Shown here: positions 27,089 to 35,685 of the stretch, piece by piece
How the letters are laid out: the number at the start of each line of letters is the position of its first letter
Numbering within the stretch: position 1 is the first letter of the stretch
DNA from: Alcaligenes faecalis
GTDB taxonomy: Bacteria; Pseudomonadota; Gammaproteobacteria; Burkholderiales; Burkholderiaceae_B
Assembly (NCBI RefSeq): GCF_005311025.1
Contig: NZ_CP031747.1
Location: 682,001 to 746,000 of the forward strand
Direction: 5' to 3'
Length of the DNA: 64,000 bases
The notes under the pieces: model-generated
The model's database searches: none
The model's input: the letters and a program-made list of their open reading frames with translations, nothing else
What the model was told of the DNA's origin: nothing
Made by a program: the position numbers and the translations under genes

Positions 27089-28612
27089 GTGGAACATCAA
27101 GTCATTATTTCGGGCGCCGGCCCGGTTGGCTGCTGGCTGGCCTGCGAGTTACAGCTTGCGGGTGTGCAGACCTTGCTGATTGAACAAACTGCCACTATCA
27201 GCCCTCAATCTCGGGCTTTGACGATTCATCCGCGAACCATTGAAGTCTTTGCCATGCGTGGCGCACACCACGAGATGCTGGCGCAGGCGGTGCGTATTCC
27301 TAGCGGACATTTTGCCGTCTTTGAGCATCGTCTGGACTTCAAGCAGTTGGACACTCGCTTTGACTATACGCTGGCTATTCCCCAGGCGCGCATTACCGCT
27401 ATCTTGCAGGAGCGTGCGCGCTCCTTGGGCGCGGATATCCGCCGGTCCGAGAAAGTATGCCGCTTTGAACAGAACCCGGAGGGGGTCTCGGTTTGGATTG
27501 AAAACAGCCAGCTAGAGCAGTATGTCGCTACAGCGCAATGGCTAGTGGGCTGCGATGGGACGCGCAGCACAGTGCGTCAACAGGCCGGGATTGCGTTTCC
27601 TGGAACAGATGCCACGGTATTGGGTTGGCTGGGAGACGCCATGCTGACCGACCCGCCCGAGGGCGTCATGATTGGTGAGTGGGGGCTGAATGGGACGGCC
27701 ATGGTGGCGAAGTTGCCGGATGGCCAGCATCGTTTGGTCGGGCTGTCGCCGGACGATGTGAATCGTCCATGGCCGGGTGATTTGCCTTTGGAAGAGCTAC
27801 GCGAAAAAGTCCGGGCCGTCTTTGGAACCGATTTTGGATTGCACAGTCCGTCCTGGCTGTCTCGCTATAGCAATACCAGCCGCCAGGCCGAGAGCTACCG
27901 TAAAAATCGGGTTTTCTTGGCGGGTGACGCCGCCCACCAGCATATGCCAGCCGGGGGTGTGGGGCTGAATATCGGGATTCAGGATGCCATGAATCTGGGC
28001 TGGAAGCTGGCTGCCGTGATCAATGGGTGGATGCCGCACTCTTTGCTTGATAGCTACCATCAGGAGCGTTACCCCGTTGGCCAGGATTTGCTGGAGCACA
28101 CCCAGGCACAGACTGCCTTGATGAGCTGTTTCTCTGTTGAGGGTATGGAATTACGTTCCTTTTTGAACAAGCTCATCAAGCAGTCCCCTGCCTTGGAGAA
28201 AACATTGGCCGAGAGGCTGTCTGGCCTGAGTGTGCTGTATCCATCAACCGTGCCGGGTGACCATGCCTTGGTGGGACGGCGTGCAGCGGATCAGGATCTG
28301 GTTGGTGGACAAAGTCTTTTTGGCCTCCTGGAACAGGGGCACTACGTGATGCTGGAGGTGAGTGGGCATGACAACGATAAGCTGGAATGCCCGGAGGGCC
28401 TGAAGGCTGTGTTGTATCGGAGCTCACTGGCCGTTCGCAGTGAGGGTTGGGAGCACGTGACTGCTGTGCTGATTCGGCCTGATGGCTATATCGCCTGGGC
28501 CAGCAATGAGCAAGACGCCACTCGCCTGCGTTTGGCAATGCGACACGCTTTAACGCCTTTTCAGACTGCGTCTCATGCGTTGGAAACCACCGAGAGGCTG
28601 GCCGATGAATAG
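27089..28612 (+). CDS. FAD-dependent aromatic monooxygenase (PheA/TfdB/MhpA group)
   Basis: A 507-residue flavoprotein hydroxylase. It has the GAGPVG dinucleotide motif at residues 9-14, the GCDGTRSTVR (DG) motif near 155 and the second FAD motif FLAGDAAHQHMPAGGVGLN near 277-295. The C-terminal thioredoxin-like domain is present. The family hydroxylates phenols and similar rings with NAD(P)H and oxygen. GTG at 27089 is the start, with GAGGAG 6 bases before it. It overlaps the aldehyde dehydrogenase gene by 8 bases, the first step in a four-gene operon (27089-31310). The substrate is not known. Confidence 0.88.
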   Translation: MEHQVIISGAGPVGCWLACELQLAGVQTLLIEQTATISPQSRALTIHPRTIEVFAMRGAHHEMLAQAVRIPSGHFAVFEHRLDFKQLDTRFDYTLAIPQARITAILQERARSLGADIRRSEKVCRFEQNPEGVSVWIENSQLEQYVATAQWLVGCDGTRSTVRQQAGIAFPGTDATVLGWLGDAMLTDPPEGVMIGEWGLNGTAMVAKLPDGQHRLVGLSPDDVNRPWPGDLPLEELREKVRAVFGTDFGLHSPSWLSRYSNTSRQAESYRKNRVFLAGDAAHQHMPAGGVGLNIGIQDAMNLGWKLAAVINGWMPHSLLDSYHQERYPVGQDLLEHTQAQTALMSCFSVEGMELRSFLNKLIKQSPALEKTLAERLSGLSVLYPSTVPGDHALVGRRAADQDLVGGQSLFGLLEQGHYVMLEVSGHDNDKLECPEGLKAVLYRSSLAVRSEGWEHVTAVLIRPDGYIAWASNEQDATRLRLAMRHALTPFQTASHALETTERLADE

Positions 28613-30083
28613 TCAAACATCCACGTTCAGAATGTTGATTGACGGTGCTTTGGTGGACGGCGAACAAACCATGGCTGTCATCAATCCCAGTACGGGGCAG
28701 CCTTTTGCTCATAGTCCACGAGCCTCGCTCCGGCAAATGGAACAGGCAATTAACGCGGCCAGCCGCAGTTTTCCTGCTTGGTCCCGGAGCACCATGCAGA
28801 CACGGCGCGCCCTGATTTTGAGGATTGCCGATCTTATTGAGGAGCACTGCCTGGAGTTGGCGCGTCTGCTAACCCAGGAGCAAGGCAAACCCTTGCGGGA
28901 TGCTCAGGCTGAAGTGCAAGGCACTGTCGCGTTTTTTCGGTATGTCGCTCAGTGCCGCATAGAGACGCAGACCTTGGAAGAGAGCACGATCAGACACGCT
29001 TATCTGCAACGCCAGCCTTTGGGCGTAGTGGCCGTGATTACGCCCTGGAATTTCCCCTTGATGCTGTTGGCCTTCAAAGTGCCTCACGCCTTGTTGGCGG
29101 GTAATACGGTGGTTATCAAACCGGCGGCGACCACGCCGCTGACCACCCTGAAACTGGGTGAGCTTATTGCCGATGCCTTGCCTGCGGGGGTTGTGAACAT
29201 CGTCACGGATCACAACGATCTGGGCGATGCGCTGAGCAGCCATCCTCAGGTCGCCAAGATCTCTTTTACGGGTTCTACCGCAACTGGCTACAAGGTCATG
29301 GCTAATGCAGCCAAATCCTTGAAACGCTTGACCTTGGAACTAGGAGGCAATGACCCCGGGGTTGTGCTTGATGATGCGGACCCCAAGCAGATCGCCCCCG
29401 GTATTGTGCGAGCCGCTTTCTTTAACAGTGGGCAGGCCTGCATCGCCTTGAAACGTCTCTATGTTCCTGATTCGCTCTACGAGGCCTTGAGTCATGAGCT
29501 ATGGAGTCATTGTCAGCGCCTGGTACTGGGAGATGGTCTGGATTCACAGACAACGCTGGGACCCTTGCAGAACCAGCAGCAGTTTCAGAAGGTGAAATCC
29601 CTCCTGGAGGACGCCCGACAGCATGGGCGGGTTCTAAGTGCGGGTACGGTGCCGGAGGGGGCCGGTTATTTTCTGCCCCCTACTCTGGTGCTGGACATTG
29701 AAGACGGTACTCGTCTGGTGGATGAGGAACAGTTTGGCCCGGTCTTGCCTGTCATTCGCTACAGCAACGTGGAGCAAGCGATTGCCATGGCTAATCGTAG
29801 CCCTTATGGCCTGGGCGCCTCGGTATGGGCGTCCGATCTGGAGCGAGCCAGAGGAGTGGCCGATCAGTTGCAAGCGGGTACGGTTTGGATCAATCAGCAC
29901 ATTGACTTGGGGCCGCATATCCCTCAGTGCGGCAGTAAGCAGTCAGGCTTTGGCATTGAATTGGGCGCGGAGGGGCTGCTGGAGTTTACCCAGGCCAAGG
30001 TTATCAATATCAATCCGGGCCTGGGCATAGCAGCCCAAGACCCGCTAAAGGAGCATATGAATGCAGAACAAACAAGCAATTAA
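28605..30083 (+). CDS. NAD(P)-dependent aldehyde dehydrogenase
   Basis: A 492-residue enzyme of the aldehyde dehydrogenase superfamily. The cofactor segment VITPWNFPLMLLAFKV is near residue 145-160, FTGSTATGYKVM near 225, the general base Glu in LELGGND (about 246) and the catalytic Cys in NSGQACIALK (about 279). It is nearest to the succinate-semialdehyde/general ALDH group rather than to a defined substrate class. ATG at 28605 overlaps the monooxygenase stop (ATGAATAG), so translation is coupled; a start at 28575 is less likely. It probably oxidises an aldehyde formed after ring cleavage or side-chain removal. Confidence 0.9.
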   Translation: MNSQTSTFRMLIDGALVDGEQTMAVINPSTGQPFAHSPRASLRQMEQAINAASRSFPAWSRSTMQTRRALILRIADLIEEHCLELARLLTQEQGKPLRDAQAEVQGTVAFFRYVAQCRIETQTLEESTIRHAYLQRQPLGVVAVITPWNFPLMLLAFKVPHALLAGNTVVIKPAATTPLTTLKLGELIADALPAGVVNIVTDHNDLGDALSSHPQVAKISFTGSTATGYKVMANAAKSLKRLTLELGGNDPGVVLDDADPKQIAPGIVRAAFFNSGQACIALKRLYVPDSLYEALSHELWSHCQRLVLGDGLDSQTTLGPLQNQQQFQKVKSLLEDARQHGRVLSAGTVPEGAGYFLPPTLVLDIEDGTRLVDEEQFGPVLPVIRYSNVEQAIAMANRSPYGLGASVWASDLERARGVADQLQAGTVWINQHIDLGPHIPQCGSKQSGFGIELGAEGLLEFTQAKVININPGLGIAAQDPLKEHMNAEQTSN

Positions 30084-30462
30084 CCCTGACAATTTGCCCA
30101 AGCTGCCTGGGGTGGTGTCTCATGGCATTGTTCTGAATAAGGCTGGTTTGGTCTATACCTCGGGACAGCTATCCTGGGATGAAAATGGCCATTTGGTAGC
30201 CGGTGATCTCTTTGCCCAGTTCGAGCGTGCCTACAGCAATATCGATATCGTGCTCCAGGCTGCAGGTACCTGCCGTTCCGAGGTGATCAGCGAGACGATC
30301 TATATCGTTGGTGATTGCACTGAACATACAGCGCAGCTGGTTCAAGCCTTGACTCAGGCAAGGCCGGCAGGCTCCATCCCGCCAACCAGTACGCTTGTGG
30401 GCGTGCAGTCGCTGTTTGCCGAGGGGTTTTTGGTGGAAGTTCAGGTGGTGGCAACGATTTAA
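30061..30462 (+). CDS. Rid-family (YjgF/YER057c/UK114) protein lacking the RidA arginine
   Basis: A 133-residue protein of the Rid fold: GIVLNKAGLVYTSGQLSWDENGHLV, FAQFERAYSNIDIVLQAAG and the C-terminal FLVEVQVVATI. In the RidA gene of this same window (58810-59196) the catalytic region reads PARSTIGVASL; here the matching stretch is PPTSTLVGVQSL, so the arginine that holds the imine carboxylate is replaced by Ser. It is therefore not a standard enamine/imine deaminase. Some catabolic Rid proteins act as 2-aminomuconate deaminases, so a pathway-specific role is possible. It overlaps the dehydrogenase gene by 23 bases and has AAAGGAG 8 bases before the ATG. Confidence 0.82.
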   Translation: MQNKQAINPDNLPKLPGVVSHGIVLNKAGLVYTSGQLSWDENGHLVAGDLFAQFERAYSNIDIVLQAAGTCRSEVISETIYIVGDCTEHTAQLVQALTQARPAGSIPPTSTLVGVQSLFAEGFLVEVQVVATI

Positions 30463-30536
30463 GGTGCATGGTTTGACCGGCTGCCTGTCACGGGTAGCCG
30501 TCCTGCTATTTTGGCCTGTACAACAAGATATGGACT

Positions 30537-31310
30537 ATGAAAATTCAAGAGAAAAATCAGATTGCCGCCCAGGTGAACCAGGAAATGGGAGAGTTGAATA
30601 CTGGCTCATGGACTCAGCGGGAGAAGTTGGCCCTGGCGTGTCGCATTCTTTTTGATGAGGGGCATTGGCGCGGTTTGGCGGGGCAAATTACGGCTCGCTT
30701 GTCACCGGATAGCACGGATATGTTGACGCTGGGTTTTGGGATTGGCTTTGACGAAGCTTGTGCCAGTTCCTTGGTGCAGGTCGATCAACAGCTACAGCCT
30801 CGGGGACGGAGCGCCATGCCCAATCCTGGGGTACGTTTTCATGCCTGGATTTATGCCAACCGCCCTGATGTTCAAGCGATTGTCCATACACATCCGCCGG
30901 CATGTGCTGCCTTATCCATGACGGGAGAGCCATTGGTCGTGGCTCATATGGACGCCACTCCTCTTTTCGAAAACTGTGCGTTTCTTCCGGATTGGCCTGG
31001 CTTGCCCATTGGGGATGAAGAGGGGCAGATCATTTCGCAAGCAATGGGCGACCGACATGCCATTTTGCTGGCTCACCATGGTTTGTTGACGGCTGGACGC
31101 AGTATTGAGGAAGCGTGCCTGTTAGCGGTGTGGATGGAGCACGCGGCGCAAATGCAATTGAACGCCAGGGCCATGGGTACCATCAGGCACATTAAGCCAG
31201 AGCTGGCACGAGAGTCTCGGGATTTCTTGCTTAAACCCAAGGTATTGGCGCTGAGCTTTGCAAATTTTGCGCGGCGCGTGCTACGGGCAGACGGCGGCGT
31301 GCTCTTGTAG
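30537..31310 (+). CDS. Class II aldolase/adducin-family protein
   Basis: A 257-residue protein with the class II aldolase fold. REKLALACRILFDEGHWRGL opens the domain; the zinc ligands are in VHTHPPACAALS (His-x-His, near 120) and LAHHGLLTAGRS (near 180). The catalytic substrate class cannot be read; the family includes fuculose-phosphate aldolase, ribulose-phosphate epimerases and decarboxylases of 3-carboxyethylcatechol type. It is the last gene of the monooxygenase operon, 74 bases after the Rid gene, and would cleave or decarboxylate a late intermediate. Confidence 0.8.
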   Translation: MKIQEKNQIAAQVNQEMGELNTGSWTQREKLALACRILFDEGHWRGLAGQITARLSPDSTDMLTLGFGIGFDEACASSLVQVDQQLQPRGRSAMPNPGVRFHAWIYANRPDVQAIVHTHPPACAALSMTGEPLVVAHMDATPLFENCAFLPDWPGLPIGDEEGQIISQAMGDRHAILLAHHGLLTAGRSIEEACLLAVWMEHAAQMQLNARAMGTIRHIKPELARESRDFLLKPKVLALSFANFARRVLRADGGVLL

Positions 31311-31457
31311 GCACAGGATTCGACTTTATTTTGGCCGGAATGCGATAGAAACTGGCCGTTAGCCGCAATTTTGCAGCCCAGCGCTGTGTTACGGTATTTT
31401 TTTCGGCTTTTTTAAGGGCGTAGCTTCAGCTGTTTCAAGCACGCCTGCGACCCTTGA

Positions 31458-32345
31458 ATGAAAGATGCCATTGTTACTGTCCAGGCCTATCTGGATCAGG
31501 TCGCTTTACCTGTGACGGGGTTACAGGTAGAGCTGGCCTTTGTGGGAGACACTGAGCCTCACAAGCATCGCAAACACCAGCTACTGTACGTTCTGAAAGG
31601 ATTCATGTCTGTACAGACCGAACAAGGGGTGTGGGCGGTGCCCCCTCAGTGCGCGATCTGGATACCGGCTGATGTGATGCATTTTGCTCGAGCTACCCAG
31701 CAAGCCAGTATCGCGAATCTGTACATTGAGGCTCAGCCCCCTGCCCATCTGGAAGCATGTGGGATTCTGTTCACCCGTCCCTTGTTGCGGGAGTTGATTC
31801 TGAGACTGGTACAGTCTGGCGAGCACCTGCCGGGGAGCGAGCTGCGCCATGCTCGTTTGATTGCGGTGCTGATGGATGAATTGGCCCTGAGCCCTCAAAA
31901 ATCCCTGCATTTACCCATGCCTGGGGACCGTCGTTTGAAAAGGCTGATCGATCATTTGGCACAAAACCCCGGCCTGAAGTTGAGCATGGAGCAATGGGGG
32001 GCCTTGATTGGAGTCAGTACGCGTACCTTGGGACGGCTATTTTTACGCGAAACAGGCATGTCTTTTGGGCGCTGGCTGCAACAATGGGATAGTTCCATTG
32101 CCCTGCAGAAACTGGCGAACGGAACATCGGTGACCGCAACCGCTCAAGATTTGGGCTATGAAAGCTTGAGTGCCTTTATCACCATGTTTCGTCGTACGGT
32201 GGGCACCACCCCTGCCCGCTTTTTTGCTCAGACCCAAACCTTGCCTGTCGAGTCGAACGAGCAGCCGTGCATTCATATGGATGGGCGTGTTGAAGATGTT
32301 TTTTCTAAAATTCATGTCCCGATGGCACAGATGAGCAGCCAATAA
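31458..32345 (+). CDS. AraC-family transcriptional regulator with cupin sensor domain
   Basis: A 295-residue regulator. The N-terminal cupin (DTEPHKHRKHQLLYVLKGFM, VPPQCAIWIPADVMHFAR) is the ligand-binding part and the C-terminal pair of helix-turn-helix motifs spans about residues 165-265 (EQWGALIGVSTRTLGRLFLR and TATAQDLGYESLSAFITMFRR). It follows the monooxygenase operon by 147 bases on the same strand and is the obvious candidate for its regulator, though this is inferred from position only. Confidence 0.87.
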   Translation: MKDAIVTVQAYLDQVALPVTGLQVELAFVGDTEPHKHRKHQLLYVLKGFMSVQTEQGVWAVPPQCAIWIPADVMHFARATQQASIANLYIEAQPPAHLEACGILFTRPLLRELILRLVQSGEHLPGSELRHARLIAVLMDELALSPQKSLHLPMPGDRRLKRLIDHLAQNPGLKLSMEQWGALIGVSTRTLGRLFLRETGMSFGRWLQQWDSSIALQKLANGTSVTATAQDLGYESLSAFITMFRRTVGTTPARFFAQTQTLPVESNEQPCIHMDGRVEDVFSKIHVPMAQMSSQ

Positions 32346-32371
32346 AAACGGCCATCCCTGGATGACCGTTT
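32343..32371 (-). terminator. Terminator between the AraC and cytochrome c genes
   Basis: A 12-bp stem with one mismatch (AAACGGCCATCC/GGATGACCGTTT, loop CT). On the reverse strand it runs into TTTTTATT, so it ends the cytochrome c transcript; it may also serve the AraC gene. Confidence 0.8.
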
Positions 32372-32392
32372 CCCATTGTGTAAACACACTGC

Positions 32393-32731
32393 TTACTCTT
32401 TTGGCGCACCCGCCATGATCCAATCCACCACCGCCTTGATGTCGGCATCAGAAATGGCTGCATTCGCAGGCATGGGCAGCGGTCCATAGACGCCCTTGCT
32501 GCCTTGACGGATATGCTGGGCAATGACTTCAGCGTTGGCTGGATCGTCCTTGCGCAGTTTGGCTATGTCCTTATAGGCGGGACCGACCACTTTTCTGTCT
32601 ACCGTATGACAGGACAAACAAGCATTTCTGGTCAGCACATCCTTGACCGAGTCAAAGCCGGCTTCGGCTGCCTGGGCGCTGAAACCGGCACTGAACAAGG
32701 CCGTACAGACCAGTAGCTGCTTCAAGCTCAT
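32393..32731 (-). CDS. Small class I cytochrome c (c551/c552-like)
   Basis: A 112-residue periplasmic electron carrier. After the signal peptide (MSLKQLLVCTALFSAGFSAQA) comes one haem site CLSCH (Cys 38, Cys 41, His 42) and the likely axial Met 87 in YGPLPMPANAAIS. This matches cytochrome c551/c8 of denitrifying and microaerobic bacteria, where it feeds oxidases or nitrite reductase. The gene is divergent from the stress-protein gene; the FNR box at 32884-32897 lies 153 bases before its start and could serve both. Confidence 0.9.
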   Translation of the reverse strand: MSLKQLLVCTALFSAGFSAQAAEAGFDSVKDVLTRNACLSCHTVDRKVVGPAYKDIAKLRKDDPANAEVIAQHIRQGSKGVYGPLPMPANAAISDADIKAVVDWIMAGAPKE

Positions 32732-32883
32732 GAGGGATATCTCCTAAGAAAAACGGGCACAAGGAATGGTGGGACGAAGGGATGTGGCGCTTGTTTTTTT
32801 CCGCACATAAACGGGGTGATGTGGCATCCACACCGAGATCATACGGTTATGATAGAACAGCCTTTAGCAAATAGCGGTGGGGC

Positions 32884-32897
32884 TTGATACTGATCAA
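32884..32897 (+). promoter_or_regulatory. FNR/ANR box
   Basis: TTGATACTGATCAA matches the FNR consensus TTGAT-N4-ATCAA at every defined position. Its centre is 91 bases before the universal stress protein ATG. A weak -10-like TAATGT at 32920-32925 would put the centre near -41.5, the class II activator position. This predicts induction at low oxygen. Confidence 0.75.
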
Positions 32898-32981
32898 GCT
32901 GGTCTGCGCGCTTATTCTGTAATGTCCTAGTAGAAGTTATTGCTTCATACTTAAACAGTTCACACACTACAAGAGGTCTTC

Positions 32982-33407
32982 ATGCTTAATGTTCTCGTTC
33001 CTGTCGATGGGTCTGATGCTTCCACTCGTGCTTTGAAAACCGCCGTGGACATCCTAACGGGCAAACCAGAAGCCACTTTGCACGTGCTGGCTGTTCCTAC
33101 TCCGATCGTGTCGGGTAACGTCAAACGCTTTTTCTCGGAAGATGTGCTGCAGGCTTACTACCAGGACGAAGGCAGCAATGCGCTCCTGCCTGCTCGTTCC
33201 GTGCTCGCCGGCTCTCCTCTGAAAATCAAGGAAAGCATTATTGCCGGTAATGCCGCCCAAACGATCAAAGACTATGTAGAGAAGAACCAGATCGATCATA
33301 TTGTGATGGGTACGCGCGGCCTGAGCGCCCTGCCCGGCCTGGTTCTGGGTTCGGTCACGACCAAGGTGCTGAGCCTGGTTAATGTGCCAGTAACCTTGAT
33401 CAAGTAA
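32982..33407 (+). CDS. Universal stress protein (UspA family)
   Basis: A 141-residue cytoplasmic protein with the Usp fold: NVLVPVDGSDASTRALKTAV at the start and the ATP-binding motif MGTRGLSALPGLVLGSVTTKVL (G-x2-G-x9-G-S/T type) near the end. Such single-domain Usp proteins support survival under oxygen or energy shortage. A perfect FNR box precedes it, so anaerobic control is likely. AGAGGT is 7 bases before the ATG, and a strong terminator follows. Confidence 0.93.
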   Translation: MLNVLVPVDGSDASTRALKTAVDILTGKPEATLHVLAVPTPIVSGNVKRFFSEDVLQAYYQDEGSNALLPARSVLAGSPLKIKESIIAGNAAQTIKDYVEKNQIDHIVMGTRGLSALPGLVLGSVTTKVLSLVNVPVTLIK

Positions 33408-33431
33408 TTGAGCTGACTGTTCAGTCTGTAA

Positions 33432-33458
33432 AGGCCGTCCTTGAGACGGCCTTTTTTA
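33432..33458 (+). terminator. Intrinsic terminator after the stress-protein gene
   Basis: Perfect 9-bp arms AAGGCCGTC and GACGGCCTT with loop CTTGA, followed by four further Ts. Confidence 0.93.
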
Positions 33459-33582
33459 TAGTCTTAAACCGAGGGTTGGCGTTTTCTTTAGAGCTTGAGG
33501 GTATAAAAAAATCGCCAGTTCGCCGCCGGGCAAGATAGGGCTGTGTTTCAATACAGTGATAGTGACTATAAAAGAACTACTT

Positions 33583-34371
33583 ATGTCAGATCCCTCTTTA
33601 CTCGATCACAATGCCCGCGCCTGGGACAAACAAGCGCAAACAGAGAGCCCCTGGTCCTTGCCTGTCAGCAGCGAGCAGGTTGAACAAGCCCGTCGCGGGC
33701 AATGGCAAGTGCATTTGCTGCCCTCGCCTGTTCCTGCGGATTGGTTAGGTGATGTTCAAGGCAAATCCGTTCTGTGCCTGGCCAGTGCGGGTGGGCAGCA
33801 AGCCCCCATTCTGGCCGCTGCCGGGGCCTCGGTAACGGTGTTTGATCTGTCGGCCGGACAGCTGGATAAAGACCGTATGGTGGCCGAGCGTGATGGCTTG
33901 TCCTTGCAGATCGAACAAGGTGATATGTGCGATTTGTCGCGCTTTGGGGCCGAGAGTTTTGATCTGATCTTGCACCCGGTCTCTAACCAGTATGTGCCTG
34001 ATATCAGCCTGGTCTGGAAAGAATGCGCTCGTGTTCTGCGTCCGGGTGGGCATTTGCTGTCCAGCTTCTTTAATCCGGCTGTGTTTATTGCGGATCGAGA
34101 TCCTAGTTACGCCCAGCAAGGTTTGATTCGCCCTAAATTCACGGTGCCTTACTCGGATTTGAGCAGCCTGGACGCCGAAGCACGGCAAGCCAAGCAGGCA
34201 CGCATGGAGCCTTTGATTTTTGGGCACTCCTTGGCGCAGCAGATTGGCGGGCAGCTGGAAGCGGGTTTGTATTTGGTCGATTACATCGAAGAAATGCACC
34301 CCGCCCCACGCTTTGAGATCGAGAAATACCTGCCCAGTTTTATTGCGACGCGCAGTCGCAAACCTGTTTAA
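33583..34371 (+). CDS. Class I SAM-dependent methyltransferase
   Basis: A 262-residue cytoplasmic protein. Motif I is SVLCLASAGGQQAPILAAAG (near residue 68), followed by the acidic VTVFDLSAGQL, then GDMCDLSRFG, and FDLILHPVSNQYV as motif II-III, then VLRPGGHLLSSFFNP. These are the Rossmann-type methyltransferase motifs. The substrate is unknown. ATG at 33583 is used; GTG at 33556 is in frame but lies in a promoter-like stretch. Confidence 0.82.
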   Translation: MSDPSLLDHNARAWDKQAQTESPWSLPVSSEQVEQARRGQWQVHLLPSPVPADWLGDVQGKSVLCLASAGGQQAPILAAAGASVTVFDLSAGQLDKDRMVAERDGLSLQIEQGDMCDLSRFGAESFDLILHPVSNQYVPDISLVWKECARVLRPGGHLLSSFFNPAVFIADRDPSYAQQGLIRPKFTVPYSDLSSLDAEARQAKQARMEPLIFGHSLAQQIGGQLEAGLYLVDYIEEMHPAPRFEIEKYLPSFIATRSRKPV

Positions 34372-34375
34372 AGCT

Positions 34376-35557
34376 TCAGGACTTGGGCTGAATGCGCAGT
34401 AGTTGGCCGTTGCTTTCGTCGGTCAGCACATAAACATCGCCATCCGACCCGACACGCACATCTCGGATACGCTGCTTCAAGTCTTGCAGCAAGCGCTCTT
34501 CACCGACGATGTGGCCGTCCTCTTCGTCAAATTCCAGACGAATCAAGGCTTGTTCTTTCAAGGCACCTACAAACAGGCTGTGCTGCCAGCCCGGGACGCG
34601 TTCGTTGTTATAGAAAGCCATGCCGCTGATGGCGGGCGAGACTGACCAGTAGTGGAAAGGCTCGGTCAGCCCCTCAAGCGGTGTGGGGCTGGCGTTGGGA
34701 ATGGGTTTGCCGTCATAGCCTTGCCCTTCGGTACGCAAGGGCCAGCCATAGTTGGCGCCGGCTTGAATCCGGTTCAGTTCATCGCCGCCTTGCGGGCCAT
34801 GTTCAGCCACCCACAACTCGTTTGTCCAAGGGTTCCAGGCCATGCCTTGCGGGTTGCGGTGGCCATAGCTCCAGATTTCTGCTCTGGCACCACGTTGACT
34901 GCGGAAAGGATTGTCGCGCGGCACAATGCCATCCGGGCGGATACGCACGACTTTACCTTGCAGGTGATCCAGTTGCTGAGCCGTGGCCGGCTGATTGTTC
35001 TCGCCCAGGGCGATATACAGGTCTCGTCCACCGGGATCAAAGGCCATGCGCACACCATAGTGCTGCCCCGTGGACAAGGCAGGCTCCTGACGGAAAATCG
35101 GGCGGAAGGCGTCGATACGTTTCAGGTCCGACGACAGCACGCCATAACCGACGGTGGTGGCCGAGTTTTGTTTGTCGCGGCGCTCGGCATAAGCCAGATA
35201 AATACGGCGGCTACGGAAAAAATCCGGGGCCAGAGCGACATCCAGCAAGCCCCCCTGGGATTGCGCATGGACTTTAGGCACACCGGCAATCGGTTCGGAC
35301 AAGCCGTTTTCTTGAGTCCAAACACGCAGGCGGCCTGGGCGCTCGGTAATCAGAATGCCGGCATTGTTGGGCAAAAAAGCCATGGCCCAAGGGTGTTCCA
35401 GCCCACTGACCAGGGTCTCAACCGAGACAGCCGGTCCGCTGATGGCAGGAACAGGTTCAGATTGTGCCTGGGCCGATACTGAGGCCGTGGCTACGGCCAG
35501 GCCCAGCACGGTGGCTGCAAATGCAGAGGACAAACTGAAGGTTTTCTTTATACGCAT
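34376..35557 (-). CDS. PQQ-dependent soluble aldose sugar dehydrogenase (YliI/Asd type)
   Basis: A 393-residue exported beta-propeller enzyme. After a signal peptide (to about residue 32, ASVSAQAQS) come GLEHPWAMAFLPNN, GILITERPGRL, QGGLLDVALAPDF, the HYGVRMAFDPGG and WSYGHRNPQGMAWNP segments and VAEHGPQGGDELN, all conserved in the GdhB/YliI family. Such enzymes oxidise aldoses in the periplasm and pass electrons to the respiratory chain; they need PQQ from the host. No PQQ biosynthesis gene is in the window. It lies 128 bases after fumC on the same strand and is probably separate. Confidence 0.88.
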   Translation of the reverse strand: MRIKKTFSLSSAFAATVLGLAVATASVSAQAQSEPVPAISGPAVSVETLVSGLEHPWAMAFLPNNAGILITERPGRLRVWTQENGLSEPIAGVPKVHAQSQGGLLDVALAPDFFRSRRIYLAYAERRDKQNSATTVGYGVLSSDLKRIDAFRPIFRQEPALSTGQHYGVRMAFDPGGRDLYIALGENNQPATAQQLDHLQGKVVRIRPDGIVPRDNPFRSQRGARAEIWSYGHRNPQGMAWNPWTNELWVAEHGPQGGDELNRIQAGANYGWPLRTEGQGYDGKPIPNASPTPLEGLTEPFHYWSVSPAISGMAFYNNERVPGWQHSLFVGALKEQALIRLEFDEEDGHIVGEERLLQDLKQRIRDVRVGSDGDVYVLTDESNGQLLRIQPKS

Positions 35558-35632
35558 AAGGCAGTGAAAGGCAGATAGGTGGGATGGAACACTCCCCTAC
35601 TCTTTCATAGGGACAAATGGCTACGCTGTTTA

Positions 35633-35662
35633 CGTATTCGCCCCACTGAAGGGGCGAATACG
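35633..35662 (-). terminator. Strong hairpin after fumC
   Basis: Perfect 12-bp arms CGTATTCGCCCC (35633-35644) and GGGGCGAATACG (35651-35662), loop ACTGAA, 23 bases after the fumC stop. No T-run follows, so termination may be Rho-assisted or the stem may protect the 3' end. Confidence 0.6.
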
Positions 35663-35685
35663 CTCAAGCACAAGCGAGGCTGAAT

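Noticed and set aside
27089-31310. Assignment of the monooxygenase operon to the picolinate (pic) pathway known from Alcaligenes
   Set aside because: The pic pathway needs a dioxygenase, deformylase, amidohydrolase and maleate isomerase; none is present here.
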